Below are positions 44,163-56,170 of a DNA stretch of 64,000 nt, piece by piece. The stretch's first letter is position 1, and each line of letters opens with the position of its first letter. Both the position numbers and the translations under genes were made by a program. The stretch spans positions 337,906 through 401,905 of the forward strand of contig CAZFZN010000001.1 in assembly GCA_964523105.1 (NCBI GenBank). The letters are read 5' to 3'. The notes beneath the pieces are model-generated. The model saw only the letters and a list, made by a program, of their open reading frames with translations. It was not told where the DNA came from and searched no databases. The DNA is from V1-33 sp964523105. GTDB lineage: Bacteria; Verrucomicrobiota; Verrucomicrobiia; Verrucomicrobiales; V1-33.

Positions 44163-45629
44163 ATGAATGCCGCTTCGTCCACCTCAGTCAACCGGGAGGC
44201 ACAGTCCCGCCGCAGCGGGAGTCCATCACAGCTTCCGCTGCGTCGCGCTTTCGCGCGCCGGCCGGTTTCTGAACGTGCCGTGCGGTACCGCCAGGCACAT
44301 GCGGGGCCTGCGGCGGGATCCGGCACTTGGATCCGCCGCTTCGCTTTCCTGATTCTTGCCGCTCCATCCTTTGCTGCGGCGGAAACTTTGACGCTGTCCC
44401 GGGCCATCTCCCGCGCGGTGGCGGACAGTCCGGAGGCGCGCATCGCCGCCGCCCGGATTGCCGCGGCGGAGGGCCTGCTGACGCGCGCGCAGGCGGCCTT
44501 TCAGCCACAGGTGAAGCTGGAAAGCGGCTATGTGCGCACCGACCGTCCGGTCAATGTTTTTGGCATGGCGCTCAATCAGCGCAGCTTCAGTTCCAGTCTG
44601 GATTTCAATGATGTGCCGGATGCCGACAACTGGGCGACCAGTGCGCAGTTCACCCTGCCGCTTTATGCCGGCGGCAGGAATGTAGCGGAGCGCGACGCCG
44701 CCCTCGCGGCCCTGAATGCCAGTCATCATGGCTCCGCCGTGGTGCGCCGGGCCCTGACACATGAAGTCACCCGGACATTTCTCATGATCCACAAGTCACG
44801 CGCGCTGATCGGGGCCGCGGAAGCGGCGGTGGCGGCTTATGATTCGAATCTGCAAATCAGCCGCCGGCGGCTGGAGGCCGGCACGGCGCTGAAGACCGAC
44901 GCCCTCGACCTCGAAGTGCAGCTGGCACAGGCGCGCGAGGATCTGGCGCGCGCCCGCAACGCTGCCATCCTCACACGTCAGTCGCTCGCGGCGCTGCTGG
45001 GCATCGAGGAGGGCGAGGTGGATGCGGCCCCCGGCTGGCCTTCGTTCGCCGTTCCACCTGCCGGCCAGAGCGCGCCGCGGCCCGAGGTGCTCGCGGCGGA
45101 AAGCATGGAGGCGGCGGCCGCCGCGCAGGTCCGGGCCGCCGCGGCGGGTTCGAAGCCGAGTGTGAACTTTTTCGGGAGTGTGGAGCACAACCGCGGCCGC
45201 GAGTTCGACGGAGAAGGCACCAACTACTCAGCCGGAATCATGGCGCAGTGGGACATTTGGGACGGTCGCCGCACCCGTGGCCGGGTGCATGAAGCGGAGG
45301 CGCAGCTGACCGCCGCGAGGGAGAACGTCCGCCGCCAGCGCCTTGCGGCCGCGCTCGAAGTGCAGCAGGCGCGCGCGGCACTCCGCGAAGCCGGGCAGCG
45401 GCTCGAAGTTTCCGCGCGCAGCGTACAACTGGCGGAGGAGAGCGTCAACATTACGAGGGAGCGGTTCGAAACCGGCCTCGCCCTCACTGCACAGCTCATC
45501 GACGCCGAAACTTCGCTAACCACTGCCCGGGTGCGCCGTGCCGAAGCCGAAAGCGACCGCCGGCTCGCGGTCGCGACGCTGCGTCACGCTCTCGGCCTTT
45601 CCATCACTTCCTCCCGCTCCGCCAAATGA
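44163..45629 (+). CDS. TolC-family outer-membrane channel (second system)
   Basis: This 488-residue TolC-like protein has two outer-membrane-efflux repeats from about residue 75 (TLTLSRAISRAVADSPEARI) to the C-terminus. The signal-like stretch FAFLILAAPSFAAAE lies unusually deep, about 60 residues in, so the true start may be a later GTG or TTG codon; the ATG at 44163 is the longest choice after the operator. It overlaps the adaptor by ATGA. The channel serves the second RND pump. Confidence 0.88.
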   Translation: MNAASSTSVNREAQSRRSGSPSQLPLRRAFARRPVSERAVRYRQAHAGPAAGSGTWIRRFAFLILAAPSFAAAETLTLSRAISRAVADSPEARIAAARIAAAEGLLTRAQAAFQPQVKLESGYVRTDRPVNVFGMALNQRSFSSSLDFNDVPDADNWATSAQFTLPLYAGGRNVAERDAALAALNASHHGSAVVRRALTHEVTRTFLMIHKSRALIGAAEAAVAAYDSNLQISRRRLEAGTALKTDALDLEVQLAQAREDLARARNAAILTRQSLAALLGIEEGEVDAAPGWPSFAVPPAGQSAPRPEVLAAESMEAAAAAQVRAAAAGSKPSVNFFGSVEHNRGREFDGEGTNYSAGIMAQWDIWDGRRTRGRVHEAEAQLTAARENVRRQRLAAALEVQQARAALREAGQRLEVSARSVQLAEESVNITRERFETGLALTAQLIDAETSLTTARVRRAEAESDRRLAVATLRHALGLSITSSRSAK

Positions 45630-46623
45630 AACGCCTGCTACTTTTGCTTCTGCTTCCGGCCGGCTGCGACAAGCCCCAGCCTTCCCGCGGACCGGCATCG
45701 CGACTGCCTGCCGCCGCTGTCCAGGTGCAAACCGCGGCGCTGCAGGTTTACCCTGCTTACGAGGAGGCGGCGGGCACTGTCCGCTCGAAGCAGCGCGCCG
45801 TGGTTGAAGCCAAAGTGAGCGGCCGCGTCCTGGAATATTCCGCCACTCCCGGCACCAAAGTGAAGTCCGGTGAAGTGCTCGCCCGCCTCGACGTGCAGGA
45901 ACTCCAGGCGAGGGCGGACCAGGCAGCGGCCCTGCTCGATCAGGCGAAACGCGATTTCGACCGGCAGCGGCAGCTGTTAGCGTCGAATGCGACCACGCGC
46001 CAGGACTTCGATGCCGCCGAAGCCCGCCTCAAAGTGGCCACCGCCGGACGCACGGAGGCGGAAACCATGCTCGGCTATGCCCGGGTCACAGCGCCTTTCG
46101 ACGGCGTGGTCACGCGCAAATATTCCGAGGTGGGCGATCTCGCCATGCCCGGCAAGCCACTGCTGGAAATCGAGGCGCCCGATGCGCTGCGTTTCGAGGC
46201 GGACCTGCCGGAGGCCATTGTGGATCGCGTGAAACCCGGCGACCGCATGCCGGTGCGGCTCGCGCAAGTGATCGAAGGCACGGTCAGTGAAGTCTCGCCC
46301 GTGGCGGATCCCGTGAGCCGGACGTTCCTGGTGAAACTGGACCTGCCGGCGGCGGAGGGCCTGCGCACCGGACAATTCGGACGCGTGTCCGTGCCGGTGG
46401 CGCAATCGAAACTCCTGCTCGTGCCACAGTCCGCGGTTCTGAAACGCGGTCAGATGGAGATTCTTTTTACCGTAAAAGACGGCAAGGCAGTGCTGCGGCT
46501 CGTGAAAACAGGAAAGCTGATCGACGGCCAGACCGAAGTGCTATCCGGACTCAACGAAGGTGAATCCGTCATCGTCAGTGACATCGCACGCCTGACCGAT
46601 GGTCAGCCAGTGAACCTAGAGCC

Positions 46624-46627
<4 letters not shown>
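45626..46627 (+). CDS. RND periplasmic adaptor, lipoprotein (second system)
   Basis: This 333-residue adaptor has a lipoprotein signal (MKRLLLLLLLPAGC). The lipoyl half (EAKVSGRVLEYSATPGTKVK), the alpha-hairpin (LDQAKRDFDRQRQLLASNAT) and the beta-barrel (GYARVTAPFDGVVTRKYSEV) are recognisable. It overlaps the TolC gene and the permease gene by ATGA on both sides, so the three are one translational unit. It forms the periplasmic bridge of the second pump. Confidence 0.94.
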
Positions 46628-50055
<3,428 letters not shown>

Positions 50056-50073
50056 CCAACCCCGCAACACACC

Positions 50074-51084
50074 ATGAAACACACACTGCATATCCTCCTC
50101 GCTATATCCTCCACCATGTTCTGCGTTCAGGCCCAGGGGCCGGGCGGAGGCAGGAGAGGTCAGGGCGCGGGGGCCGCCGGCTTCCAGGAGGCCATTCACA
50201 AGCTGTTTGAAAACCACAAGGCCATCCGGCGAACGGTCGAGTTCACGGACGACGGCTACAAATCCCGCACGGTATCGGATGATCCGGAAATCGCCAAAAC
50301 CATCCAGCAACACGTCAAACAGATGCAGGAGCGCCTCGGTGCCGGCATGATGGTGCGCCGCTGGGATCCGGCGTTCGCGGAACTCGTCGAGCACTATCAG
50401 GACATCGGGCACGACTTCAAAGAAGTGGAGGGCGGTGTCGAAATGATCGCCCGGGGCAAGACTCCTGAAGCGGTGAAAGTGGTGCAGAACCACGCCAGAA
50501 TTGTCAGCGGATTTGCTGAGAAAGGCATGGAGGAGATGCACGCGACACACCCGCGGGCACTCGATGCGGCCAAAGAGACTGCCGGCAGGAACAACCCGGG
50601 CGCAGCCGGTCCGGACTGCCAACATTGTGACAAGGACAAGGACCATGCGGCCAAAGGTTGTCCCGCCTGCCAAAAGGAGAATCGCAGCCGCGACGGGAAA
50701 CCGGATGCGCCCGCCGGGAAGCAGCCGGCACCGCCCCGGCCGGATGGTGCCAGCGAAACCCGGCAGAACACCCCGCATAGCGTGCCGCCTCCGGAGGGAT
50801 GCGCAACCCCTCCTCCATTTCTCTCCCCCACAACCCTCCACATACATCAAAGCCATGAAACCAAACATCGGAACCATCGACCGCATCCTTCGCATCGTCA
50901 CCGGCCTCGGCCTCATTGCGTGGGGCCTCATCACCCGCAACTGGCTGGGCGCCCTCGGCCTGCTGCCGCTGGTCACCGGCCTGATCCGCTTTTGTCCCGC
51001 CTATTGCCCGCTGGGAATCAACACCACCGGCAAAGGCGGACACGGCGGCTGCTGCGGCGGCGGGAAGTGCGGCTGAAACCCTGA
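50074..51084 (+). CDS. Exported CxxC-containing protein of unknown function, with odd C-terminal overlap
   Basis: The protein is 336 residues as the frame stands. A signal peptide (MKHTLHILLAISSTMFCVQA) precedes a helical domain: LFENHKAIRRTVEFTDDGYK and VEMIARGKTPEAVKVVQNHA and MHATHPRALD. Such proteins accompany RND and rhodanese genes in other bacteria. Two cysteine pairs follow, CQHCDKDKD and CPACQKENR, which could bind a metal. After about residue 255 the frame continues over the whole DUF2892 gene and turns His-, Pro- and Arg-rich. That tail is probably the anti-sense of frame choice rather than real protein. The true end is uncertain. Confidence 0.6.
   Translation: MKHTLHILLAISSTMFCVQAQGPGGGRRGQGAGAAGFQEAIHKLFENHKAIRRTVEFTDDGYKSRTVSDDPEIAKTIQQHVKQMQERLGAGMMVRRWDPAFAELVEHYQDIGHDFKEVEGGVEMIARGKTPEAVKVVQNHARIVSGFAEKGMEEMHATHPRALDAAKETAGRNNPGAAGPDCQHCDKDKDHAAKGCPACQKENRSRDGKPDAPAGKQPAPPRPDGASETRQNTPHSVPPPEGCATPPPFLSPTTLHIHQSHETKHRNHRPHPSHRHRPRPHCVGPHHPQLAGRPRPAAAGHRPDPLLSRLLPAGNQHHRQRRTRRLLRRREVRLKP
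50855..51076 (+). CDS. DUF2892 small membrane protein with Cys-rich tail
   Basis: This 73-residue protein has two helices around a DUF2892 core (MKPNIGTIDRILRIVTGLGL then LLPLVTGLIRFCPAYCPLG). The end is cysteine- and glycine-rich: CCGGGKCG. Such proteins are often fused or neighbouring to rhodaneses (YgaP type) and may help handle sulfide. The ATG at 50855 is correct because the protein is family-typical; the upstream gene's frame overlaps it entirely on the same strand. Confidence 0.88.
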   Translation: MKPNIGTIDRILRIVTGLGLIAWGLITRNWLGALGLLPLVTGLIRFCPAYCPLGINTTGKGGHGGCCGGGKCG

Positions 51085-51087
51085 TCC

Positions 51088-51215
51088 TTAAGAGGAAAAT
51101 GGAACCACGAATGGACCCGGATAAACACAGATGCTCAGCAAGTTGTGATGACGTGAATCTTCCTCCGCAAAGTGAATCCGAAATCATGCGTAAATCCGTG
51201 TTAATCAGCGTCCAT
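51088..51215. repeat. 128-bp repeat, copy 1 (inverted partner at 55974-56101)
   Basis: This 128-bp segment occurs again in reverse orientation at 55974-56101; the copies are identical by eye. It lies inside the ArsR-linked gene group, between the DUF2892 and DUF6132 genes, and has no coding content. The wording (ccacgaatggac, aacacagat) is like dispersed intergenic elements of this group. Confidence 0.9.
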
Positions 51216-51315
51216 TTGGCTCATCAGTTAAGATGAAATGTTCGCCTGTCTCCCTTCGGTCGGCTGTGGTTTTCCTCTTCTCCATTTTCCTTTCCAGCCT
51301 GACGAACCCTTTGCC

Positions 51316-51486
51316 ATGACCCGCTATCTTATTCCCGTCCTCCTCGGGGCGGTGCTGGGCGGCCTCGCCGGCTATTTCGGCCAGTGCAGTTCCGGCACCT
51401 GTCCACTCACCAGCACGTGGTGGCGCGGGGCGCTCTACGGTGCTTTCATCGGGCTGCTGTTCGCGGCCGGACCGCGCCAGGCATGA
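51316..51486 (+). CDS. DUF6132 small membrane protein
   Basis: This 56-residue protein has two glycine-rich helices, with CSSGTCPLTS between them (two cysteines), the DUF6132 pattern. The ATG at 51316 is chosen; a run from 51238 would add a non-family leader. Its stop overlaps the rhodanese start by ATGA. It probably assists in sulfur handling with the rhodanese; function is unproven. Confidence 0.82.
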   Translation: MTRYLIPVLLGAVLGGLAGYFGQCSSGTCPLTSTWWRGALYGAFIGLLFAAGPRQA

Positions 51487-51932
51487 GCTTCAGCCTGCCC
51501 CAATCCCGCTTCGCCATGACTCTCCTCTGGATTCTCCTCGCCCTCGCTGTGGTCGCCGCGGGATGGTTCTGGTTCGAAGGAACCTGGGACCGCCGCCTGT
51601 TCACCGCCGGACCTGGCCGGGTGTGCTGCAACCTCAGCGCGGCGGAGGCGAATGCCTGGCTGGAGCAGCATCCGGAAACGCAGGTGCTGGATGTGCGCTC
51701 CGCACGCGAGTTTGCCGGCGGAGCGCTGCCCGGTGCGGTGAACCTCTCCATCGGTGAGGATGATTTTGAAACCAAAGTCAGCGTTCTCGACCGGAACCGG
51801 CCGGTGCTGGTGTACTGCGCCGGCGGTTATCGCAGTCGCAGGGCGGTCGAGAAACTCAAGCAGCTCGACTTCATCCACATCCGCCACCTTCACCGCGGCT
51901 ACATGTCGTGGAAGCCGGAGGATCGGCCCTGA
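51483..51932 (+). CDS. Membrane-anchored rhodanese-domain protein
   Basis: This 149-residue protein has an N-terminal helix (about 12-31) that anchors a rhodanese domain (VLDVRSAREFAGGALPGAVN) outside or inside the membrane. The active-site loop is Y-C112-A-G-G-Y-R-S. The protein would transfer sulfane sulfur to a thiol acceptor. It is the last gene of the group begun by the ArsR-controlled RND pump, which supports a sulfur-stress or sulfide role. Confidence 0.88.
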   Translation: MSFSLPQSRFAMTLLWILLALAVVAAGWFWFEGTWDRRLFTAGPGRVCCNLSAAEANAWLEQHPETQVLDVRSAREFAGGALPGAVNLSIGEDDFETKVSVLDRNRPVLVYCAGGYRSRRAVEKLKQLDFIHIRHLHRGYMSWKPEDRP

Positions 51933-52130
51933 TGGCGTCATTGGCGGAAAGAACAGTTCGCCGCGGGGTACCGCGACACCTCACCGTGCCAATGCCGCAC
52001 CTGCCCGTTACAAGCCCGGGCAAAAAATGATGAGGGTCGGTCGAATGAGCAAGCCGCAACGGATTCTTTCCTGTCAGGCGGAAAAACCCGGTCAGGAACC
52101 ATCTGCGGGCGGCAGCAGTTCCTCCGATTT

Positions 52131-54530
52131 CTATCTGCGGCGGCGGCGCAGCAGGAGCGTGACACCGGCCAACCCAAGCAAAGCCGCTGAAGGCTCCGGA
52201 ACCACAACTGTGAGGATACCGTCGGAAAGAAACTGATCAGTCACCCACATTCTCCCAAATCCCAGATCCGGGAGGTTCAAAGTCGGCATGGGGCCATCAA
52301 TGAAACCGTCAACAAAGTCCCACGAGTCATTGATCGCTGGAACGTATCCACCGAGCAAAGTCAGGGTAAATTCGCCAGTGTCCCCCCATATGACGTCGCC
52401 GGTCAACAGGTCATTGGCACCATTGCCGGAAACATCCGCGGCAAACTCACCATTGATACTGGTGACCGCAACAGTGAGCGTTCCGACACTCCCATCGGTT
52501 CCGGGTGCCACGACACCGCCCACACTGATGTTGGCGATCGACAGGGCAGCGGACCCGGAGCCCTCCAGAGTGGCACCGCCGGCGACACTGATAGACGTGA
52601 AAGAATGCGTCCCATCCAACGAAAGCGTGCCCCCGCTAACCACGGCGCTTCTGCTGGTCGTAATTCCGGAGAGAACCATTCGTCCGTCGCCGGTTTTGGC
52701 AATGCGGCCCGTCCCGCTGATATTACCGGAGAGAATGTAATCCCCGCCGATCATGTTCGAGGTATCCACCGTGAGAGTCTTGCCGGAGTTGATGGTGAAT
52801 GACTTGGTCTCAGTTACATCCCCGATGGACATCACCAGGCCCGCCGGCAGGGACGCGGCGTTAATTCTGGCGAAAGCAGCATTGTCGGCGCCTCCTGCGG
52901 GGTCAGTGATGGTGTAGGGCCCCACAGCAATGCCCACCCCTTTGTCCCATCCGCTGTTCGGACCGGCACCGCCGACCCCGTCGAACGAAGAAATCTCGAT
53001 ATCATGAGCTCCGGGTGTCAGGTTAACAAGACCCGAGGCGGTAGCTGTATTCCAGCCGGTATCGAACAGCACCGTGCTGCCATCCACTTTAACCCGAATC
53101 TGATCGTCGTACTGCTCTCCGAAAGTGATGCCAATATCCGCGCCGGTGGTATTTACGATTCTACCAGTGTAGACGAACTTGTTATTATCACCATAGGGCT
53201 TGGCAGTGGAGTCGATGGCGGGAATGCCGTCCCGGACACCGCTGAATGTGGCTCCAGCGGTGCCATCGTCGGTATTCAGATCCGCGCCATTTCTGTGATA
53301 CTCGTTGAGCCCCTGATTGCTGGGCATCAGAGTGGAATTCTCCGACACCACAAGATTGCCTGAGATACCGGAAAAGACACCGGATCCCAAAGTGGCGAGA
53401 GTACCGCCTTTGAGATTTACACCACCGCTGTTATTGATGACGGCCCCCTGATTGATGGTCGTAATCCCACCGGGGGTGAGATTCAATGTGCCGGTTCCGG
53501 TCACAGTGCCGGAAATGGAACCTGAGCCCATATCCTGATTGAAAGTGCTCAGGTCGAGCCTGCCGGCGCTGTTGACATTGATGTTGCTGCCCGCCGGGAT
53601 GGCACCCGCAGCCCCAAGGATGAGACTGCCGGAATTGATATCAGTCCCGCCTGTGTAATTGTTCGTGCCGTTGTTCAGAAAAACGTTCTCCGTGGCGATA
53701 CCATCCCGAATCAATTTTCCGGAGCCAGTGATTTGGCCGGAGACGACCATAAAATTGTTGCTGGTGCCGTTCTCAGTCATTACACGAAGGGTGCCTTGAT
53801 TGATCAAGGTGATGGTCCCGGCATAGGTCTTGCCACCATCATTTTGACGATTCTCAAGAATGCTGTTATTGAGACTGATATCGCCAAGCATCGTCCTTCC
53901 CGCACCGTCCCATGAAGAGGACCGCGTATTGGTCAGATTCAAGGTGACATCAGCGGGAAGAACCGAAGCCGCCTCGAAATTGAACTCGCCGCCGATGCCA
54001 ACATTCATCGTTCCTGGACCCACCAGGTTCGTATTCACAAAATACCAGCTGTTGGCACCGGTGACGGTAAGTGTGTTGCCATTCAGATTGAAGATATTGT
54101 TTGCGGTGCCGTGACTGTCGTGGCGCCAGCCCCCGCTTTCGACGCGCACCGTGGCATCGCCGGTGAGGCGGACATCGGTCATGTTGACCCAGTCATTACC
54201 AAGATTCTGAAATGCTCCGAGACCGTCAGTCCCCGTCCCGGCCAAATCGACATGGGTTCTAATCGTGTGCTGCCCGCCAGCGATTTGATTGAGGCTGGCT
54301 CCGGAGTTGATGATGAATTGCCCGCCGGCGAAGTCACCGCCATTGATGAGCAGCCGGTCACCCGCTGAAGGAATGATATTCCCGCCGGAAATTATCGGCG
54401 TGGCATCCGGCACCCAGGTGGCGCCCACCCCCGGATCCCCACCGTTGGTTCCATAGTCGGTCGCAAGGCCCTGGGATGCGCAGACCAGGAGGGGAACAAG
54501 AGACAGTTTGAGGCAGCGACCGTGGTGCAT
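52131..54530 (-). CDS. Autotransporter-like beta-strand PEP-CTERM protein
   Basis: This 799-residue exported protein has a signal peptide (MHHGRCLKLSLVPLLVCASQ), then many autotransporter-associated beta-strand repeats (NNYTGGTDINSGSLILGAAG). A PA14-like insertion lies in the middle (VYTGRIVNTTGADIGITFGE and VNLTPGAHDIEISS). The C-terminus is the PEP-CTERM tail VPEPSAALLGLAGVTLLL plus RRRRR. It has no autotransporter barrel. The gene looks lower in GC than its neighbours, as does the AT-rich 54531-54792 in front. It is likely an adhesive or matrix protein. Confidence 0.85.
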   Translation of the reverse strand: MHHGRCLKLSLVPLLVCASQGLATDYGTNGGDPGVGATWVPDATPIISGGNIIPSAGDRLLINGGDFAGGQFIINSGASLNQIAGGQHTIRTHVDLAGTGTDGLGAFQNLGNDWVNMTDVRLTGDATVRVESGGWRHDSHGTANNIFNLNGNTLTVTGANSWYFVNTNLVGPGTMNVGIGGEFNFEAASVLPADVTLNLTNTRSSSWDGAGRTMLGDISLNNSILENRQNDGGKTYAGTITLINQGTLRVMTENGTSNNFMVVSGQITGSGKLIRDGIATENVFLNNGTNNYTGGTDINSGSLILGAAGAIPAGSNINVNSAGRLDLSTFNQDMGSGSISGTVTGTGTLNLTPGGITTINQGAVINNSGGVNLKGGTLATLGSGVFSGISGNLVVSENSTLMPSNQGLNEYHRNGADLNTDDGTAGATFSGVRDGIPAIDSTAKPYGDNNKFVYTGRIVNTTGADIGITFGEQYDDQIRVKVDGSTVLFDTGWNTATASGLVNLTPGAHDIEISSFDGVGGAGPNSGWDKGVGIAVGPYTITDPAGGADNAAFARINAASLPAGLVMSIGDVTETKSFTINSGKTLTVDTSNMIGGDYILSGNISGTGRIAKTGDGRMVLSGITTSRSAVVSGGTLSLDGTHSFTSISVAGGATLEGSGSAALSIANISVGGVVAPGTDGSVGTLTVAVTSINGEFAADVSGNGANDLLTGDVIWGDTGEFTLTLLGGYVPAINDSWDFVDGFIDGPMPTLNLPDLGFGRMWVTDQFLSDGILTVVVPEPSAALLGLAGVTLLLRRRRR

Positions 54531-54792
54531 AATCGGAATGTGAAAAAAGGATTGAGCTAATTTTCGACGTTCTAGCTGAGATTTAATGGAATCCGCAAGG
54601 AAAAACCTGCGTTATTTCAAGTATAAGAGCAGATTCGTCAAGTTTTCGCACTATTTCACAACATTTGGGGGGGTAGTCCAATCGAACCGGTCCACGATGC
54701 ACTGGACTGTAGTCCACCCGCGGCGGTGTCGGCCTGTCACAGCTCCCCTTATGGCGAGGTGCGCTTTGCCAGCGGCAGTCGGCGGGCGTCGC

Positions 54793-55929
54793 TCAGGGCT
54801 TGCTGCTTTCGTTGCCCGGGGATTTGGAAAGCGTTTCCGCTAAATCCTTCAGGAGTTTCTCGGCTTCCTGCAGTTGCGCCGGGGTCAGAGAATTTTTTAC
54901 TTCATCCCGCAGTTTTTCCGCCGGCTTGAGCCCGAGGCCGGCCGCTCTGGCGAAATTGACGTAAGCATTGACCGGACTCTTCGCCGCCCCCCTGCCGTCC
55001 AGAAAGCAGCGCGCGAGGTAGAGGCAACCCACGGGGTCATTTCGCTTTGCAGCGCCGCTGTAGAGTCTAAAGGCGGTTTCCTGGTTGGGTTTGACGCCCT
55101 GGCCGGTCTCGTAGCATTGACCGAGGTTGGCCAGTCCGGCGGGATGCTCGTACTCTGCGGCGAATTTGAACCACCCGGCAGCCGCGACCTTGTCCTGGCG
55201 CATTCCGTATCCGTGCTGGTAATACATGCCCATTTGATTAATGGCGTCGAGGTGTCCGCCGTTGGCCGATTTCATGGCATATTCCACGGCTTTGGTGACA
55301 TTTTTCTCCAGTCCTCCCCAGCCGTTCTGATGGAACTGGGAGAGCCGGTAGAGAGCCTCGGGCTCGAGCCGGGAGGCCGCCTTTTCAAACCATTCGCGCG
55401 CCGCGGCCTGATTCACCGGTCTTCGAATGCCGTTCAATTCGAGCATTCCCATCCGGGTTTGCGCGGCCGGGAATCCGGCTTCCGCGGCCTGCTGCCAGAG
55501 AAAGTCAGCCTTCCCCGCATCGGCTGGCACACCGACCCCGCCTTCGAGACAACGGGCATAGTTGGCCTTGGCCTCCAGTTGGCCATTTTCGGCCGCAGCC
55601 CGGTAATGTTCCACCGCCTGGGCCGGGTTTGGCGTTGTTCCGATACCGTTTTCAAACATGCGTCCGAGCAGGAAACGGCAGTCCGAATCTCCCGCACCCG
55701 CTGCTGTTTCGGCCACGCTAAAGGCTTTTCGGTCGTCCTTGATTCGCGCAGCCTCCAGCACTTCCTTCGCCGGCTTCGACCACTGGTAAGCCGGGGGCGC
55801 ATCCGGCTTTGTTGAGTCGGGGGCCGGCACGGCGGAGGCAGCCGGCGGACCACCCTCCTGGCCCAGGCACGAGGCTCCAGGAGGCATCGGCAGCAGTGCA
55901 GCGAAAATCAGAATCGGGATGCGGGGCAT
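54793..55929 (-). CDS. Sel1-repeat protein, exported
   Basis: This 378-residue protein starts at ATG 55929 with a signal peptide (MPRIPILIFAALLPMPPG). About six to seven Sel1-type TPR repeats follow (residues 80-330), for example LLGRMFENGIGTTPNPAQAV and MGMYYQHGYGMRQDKVAAAG. The C-terminus is a short acidic helix. Sel1 proteins serve as scaffolds in signalling or envelope processes. A longer start at 55971 would read into the edge of the 128-bp repeat and is rejected. Confidence 0.88.
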   Translation of the reverse strand: MPRIPILIFAALLPMPPGASCLGQEGGPPAASAVPAPDSTKPDAPPAYQWSKPAKEVLEAARIKDDRKAFSVAETAAGAGDSDCRFLLGRMFENGIGTTPNPAQAVEHYRAAAENGQLEAKANYARCLEGGVGVPADAGKADFLWQQAAEAGFPAAQTRMGMLELNGIRRPVNQAAAREWFEKAASRLEPEALYRLSQFHQNGWGGLEKNVTKAVEYAMKSANGGHLDAINQMGMYYQHGYGMRQDKVAAAGWFKFAAEYEHPAGLANLGQCYETGQGVKPNQETAFRLYSGAAKRNDPVGCLYLARCFLDGRGAAKSPVNAYVNFARAAGLGLKPAEKLRDEVKNSLTPAQLQEAEKLLKDLAETLSKSPGNESSKP

Positions 55930-55973
55930 ATGGATGAACCTGGAAAGGAAACTGGAGAAGAAGAAAACCACAG

Positions 55974-56101
55974 ATGGACGCTGATTAACACGGATTTACG
56001 CATGATTTCGGATTCACTTTGCGGAGGAAGATTCACGTCATCACAACTTGCTGAGCATCTGTGTTTATCCGGGTCCATTCGTGGTTCCATTTTCCTCTTA
56101 A
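55974..56101. repeat. 128-bp repeat, copy 2 (inverted to 51088-51215)
   Basis: This is the inverse complement of 51088-51215 with no mismatch seen over 128 bp. It lies between the Sel1 gene start and the 3' end of the CRTAC operon. Together the two copies bound a 4.76-kb segment with the DUF6132, rhodanese, autotransporter-like and Sel1 genes. Confidence 0.9.
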
Positions 56102-56170
56102 AGATGAAGATAACTGGTGGCGCGCCATGCTCGCGCACTCTCTGCGGGCCTGCCACCTGGAATTCAGACA

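Noticed and set aside
50504..51187. Minus-strand frame shared by both 128-bp repeats
   Set aside because: The similar protein text arises only from the repeated DNA; it has no family resemblance and no ribosome site.
54531..54792. AT-rich region with TTGACG and TATACT on the minus strand as a promoter
   Set aside because: The two boxes are only 10 bases apart, too close for a sigma-70 promoter, and the 17-base alternative has a poor -10 box.
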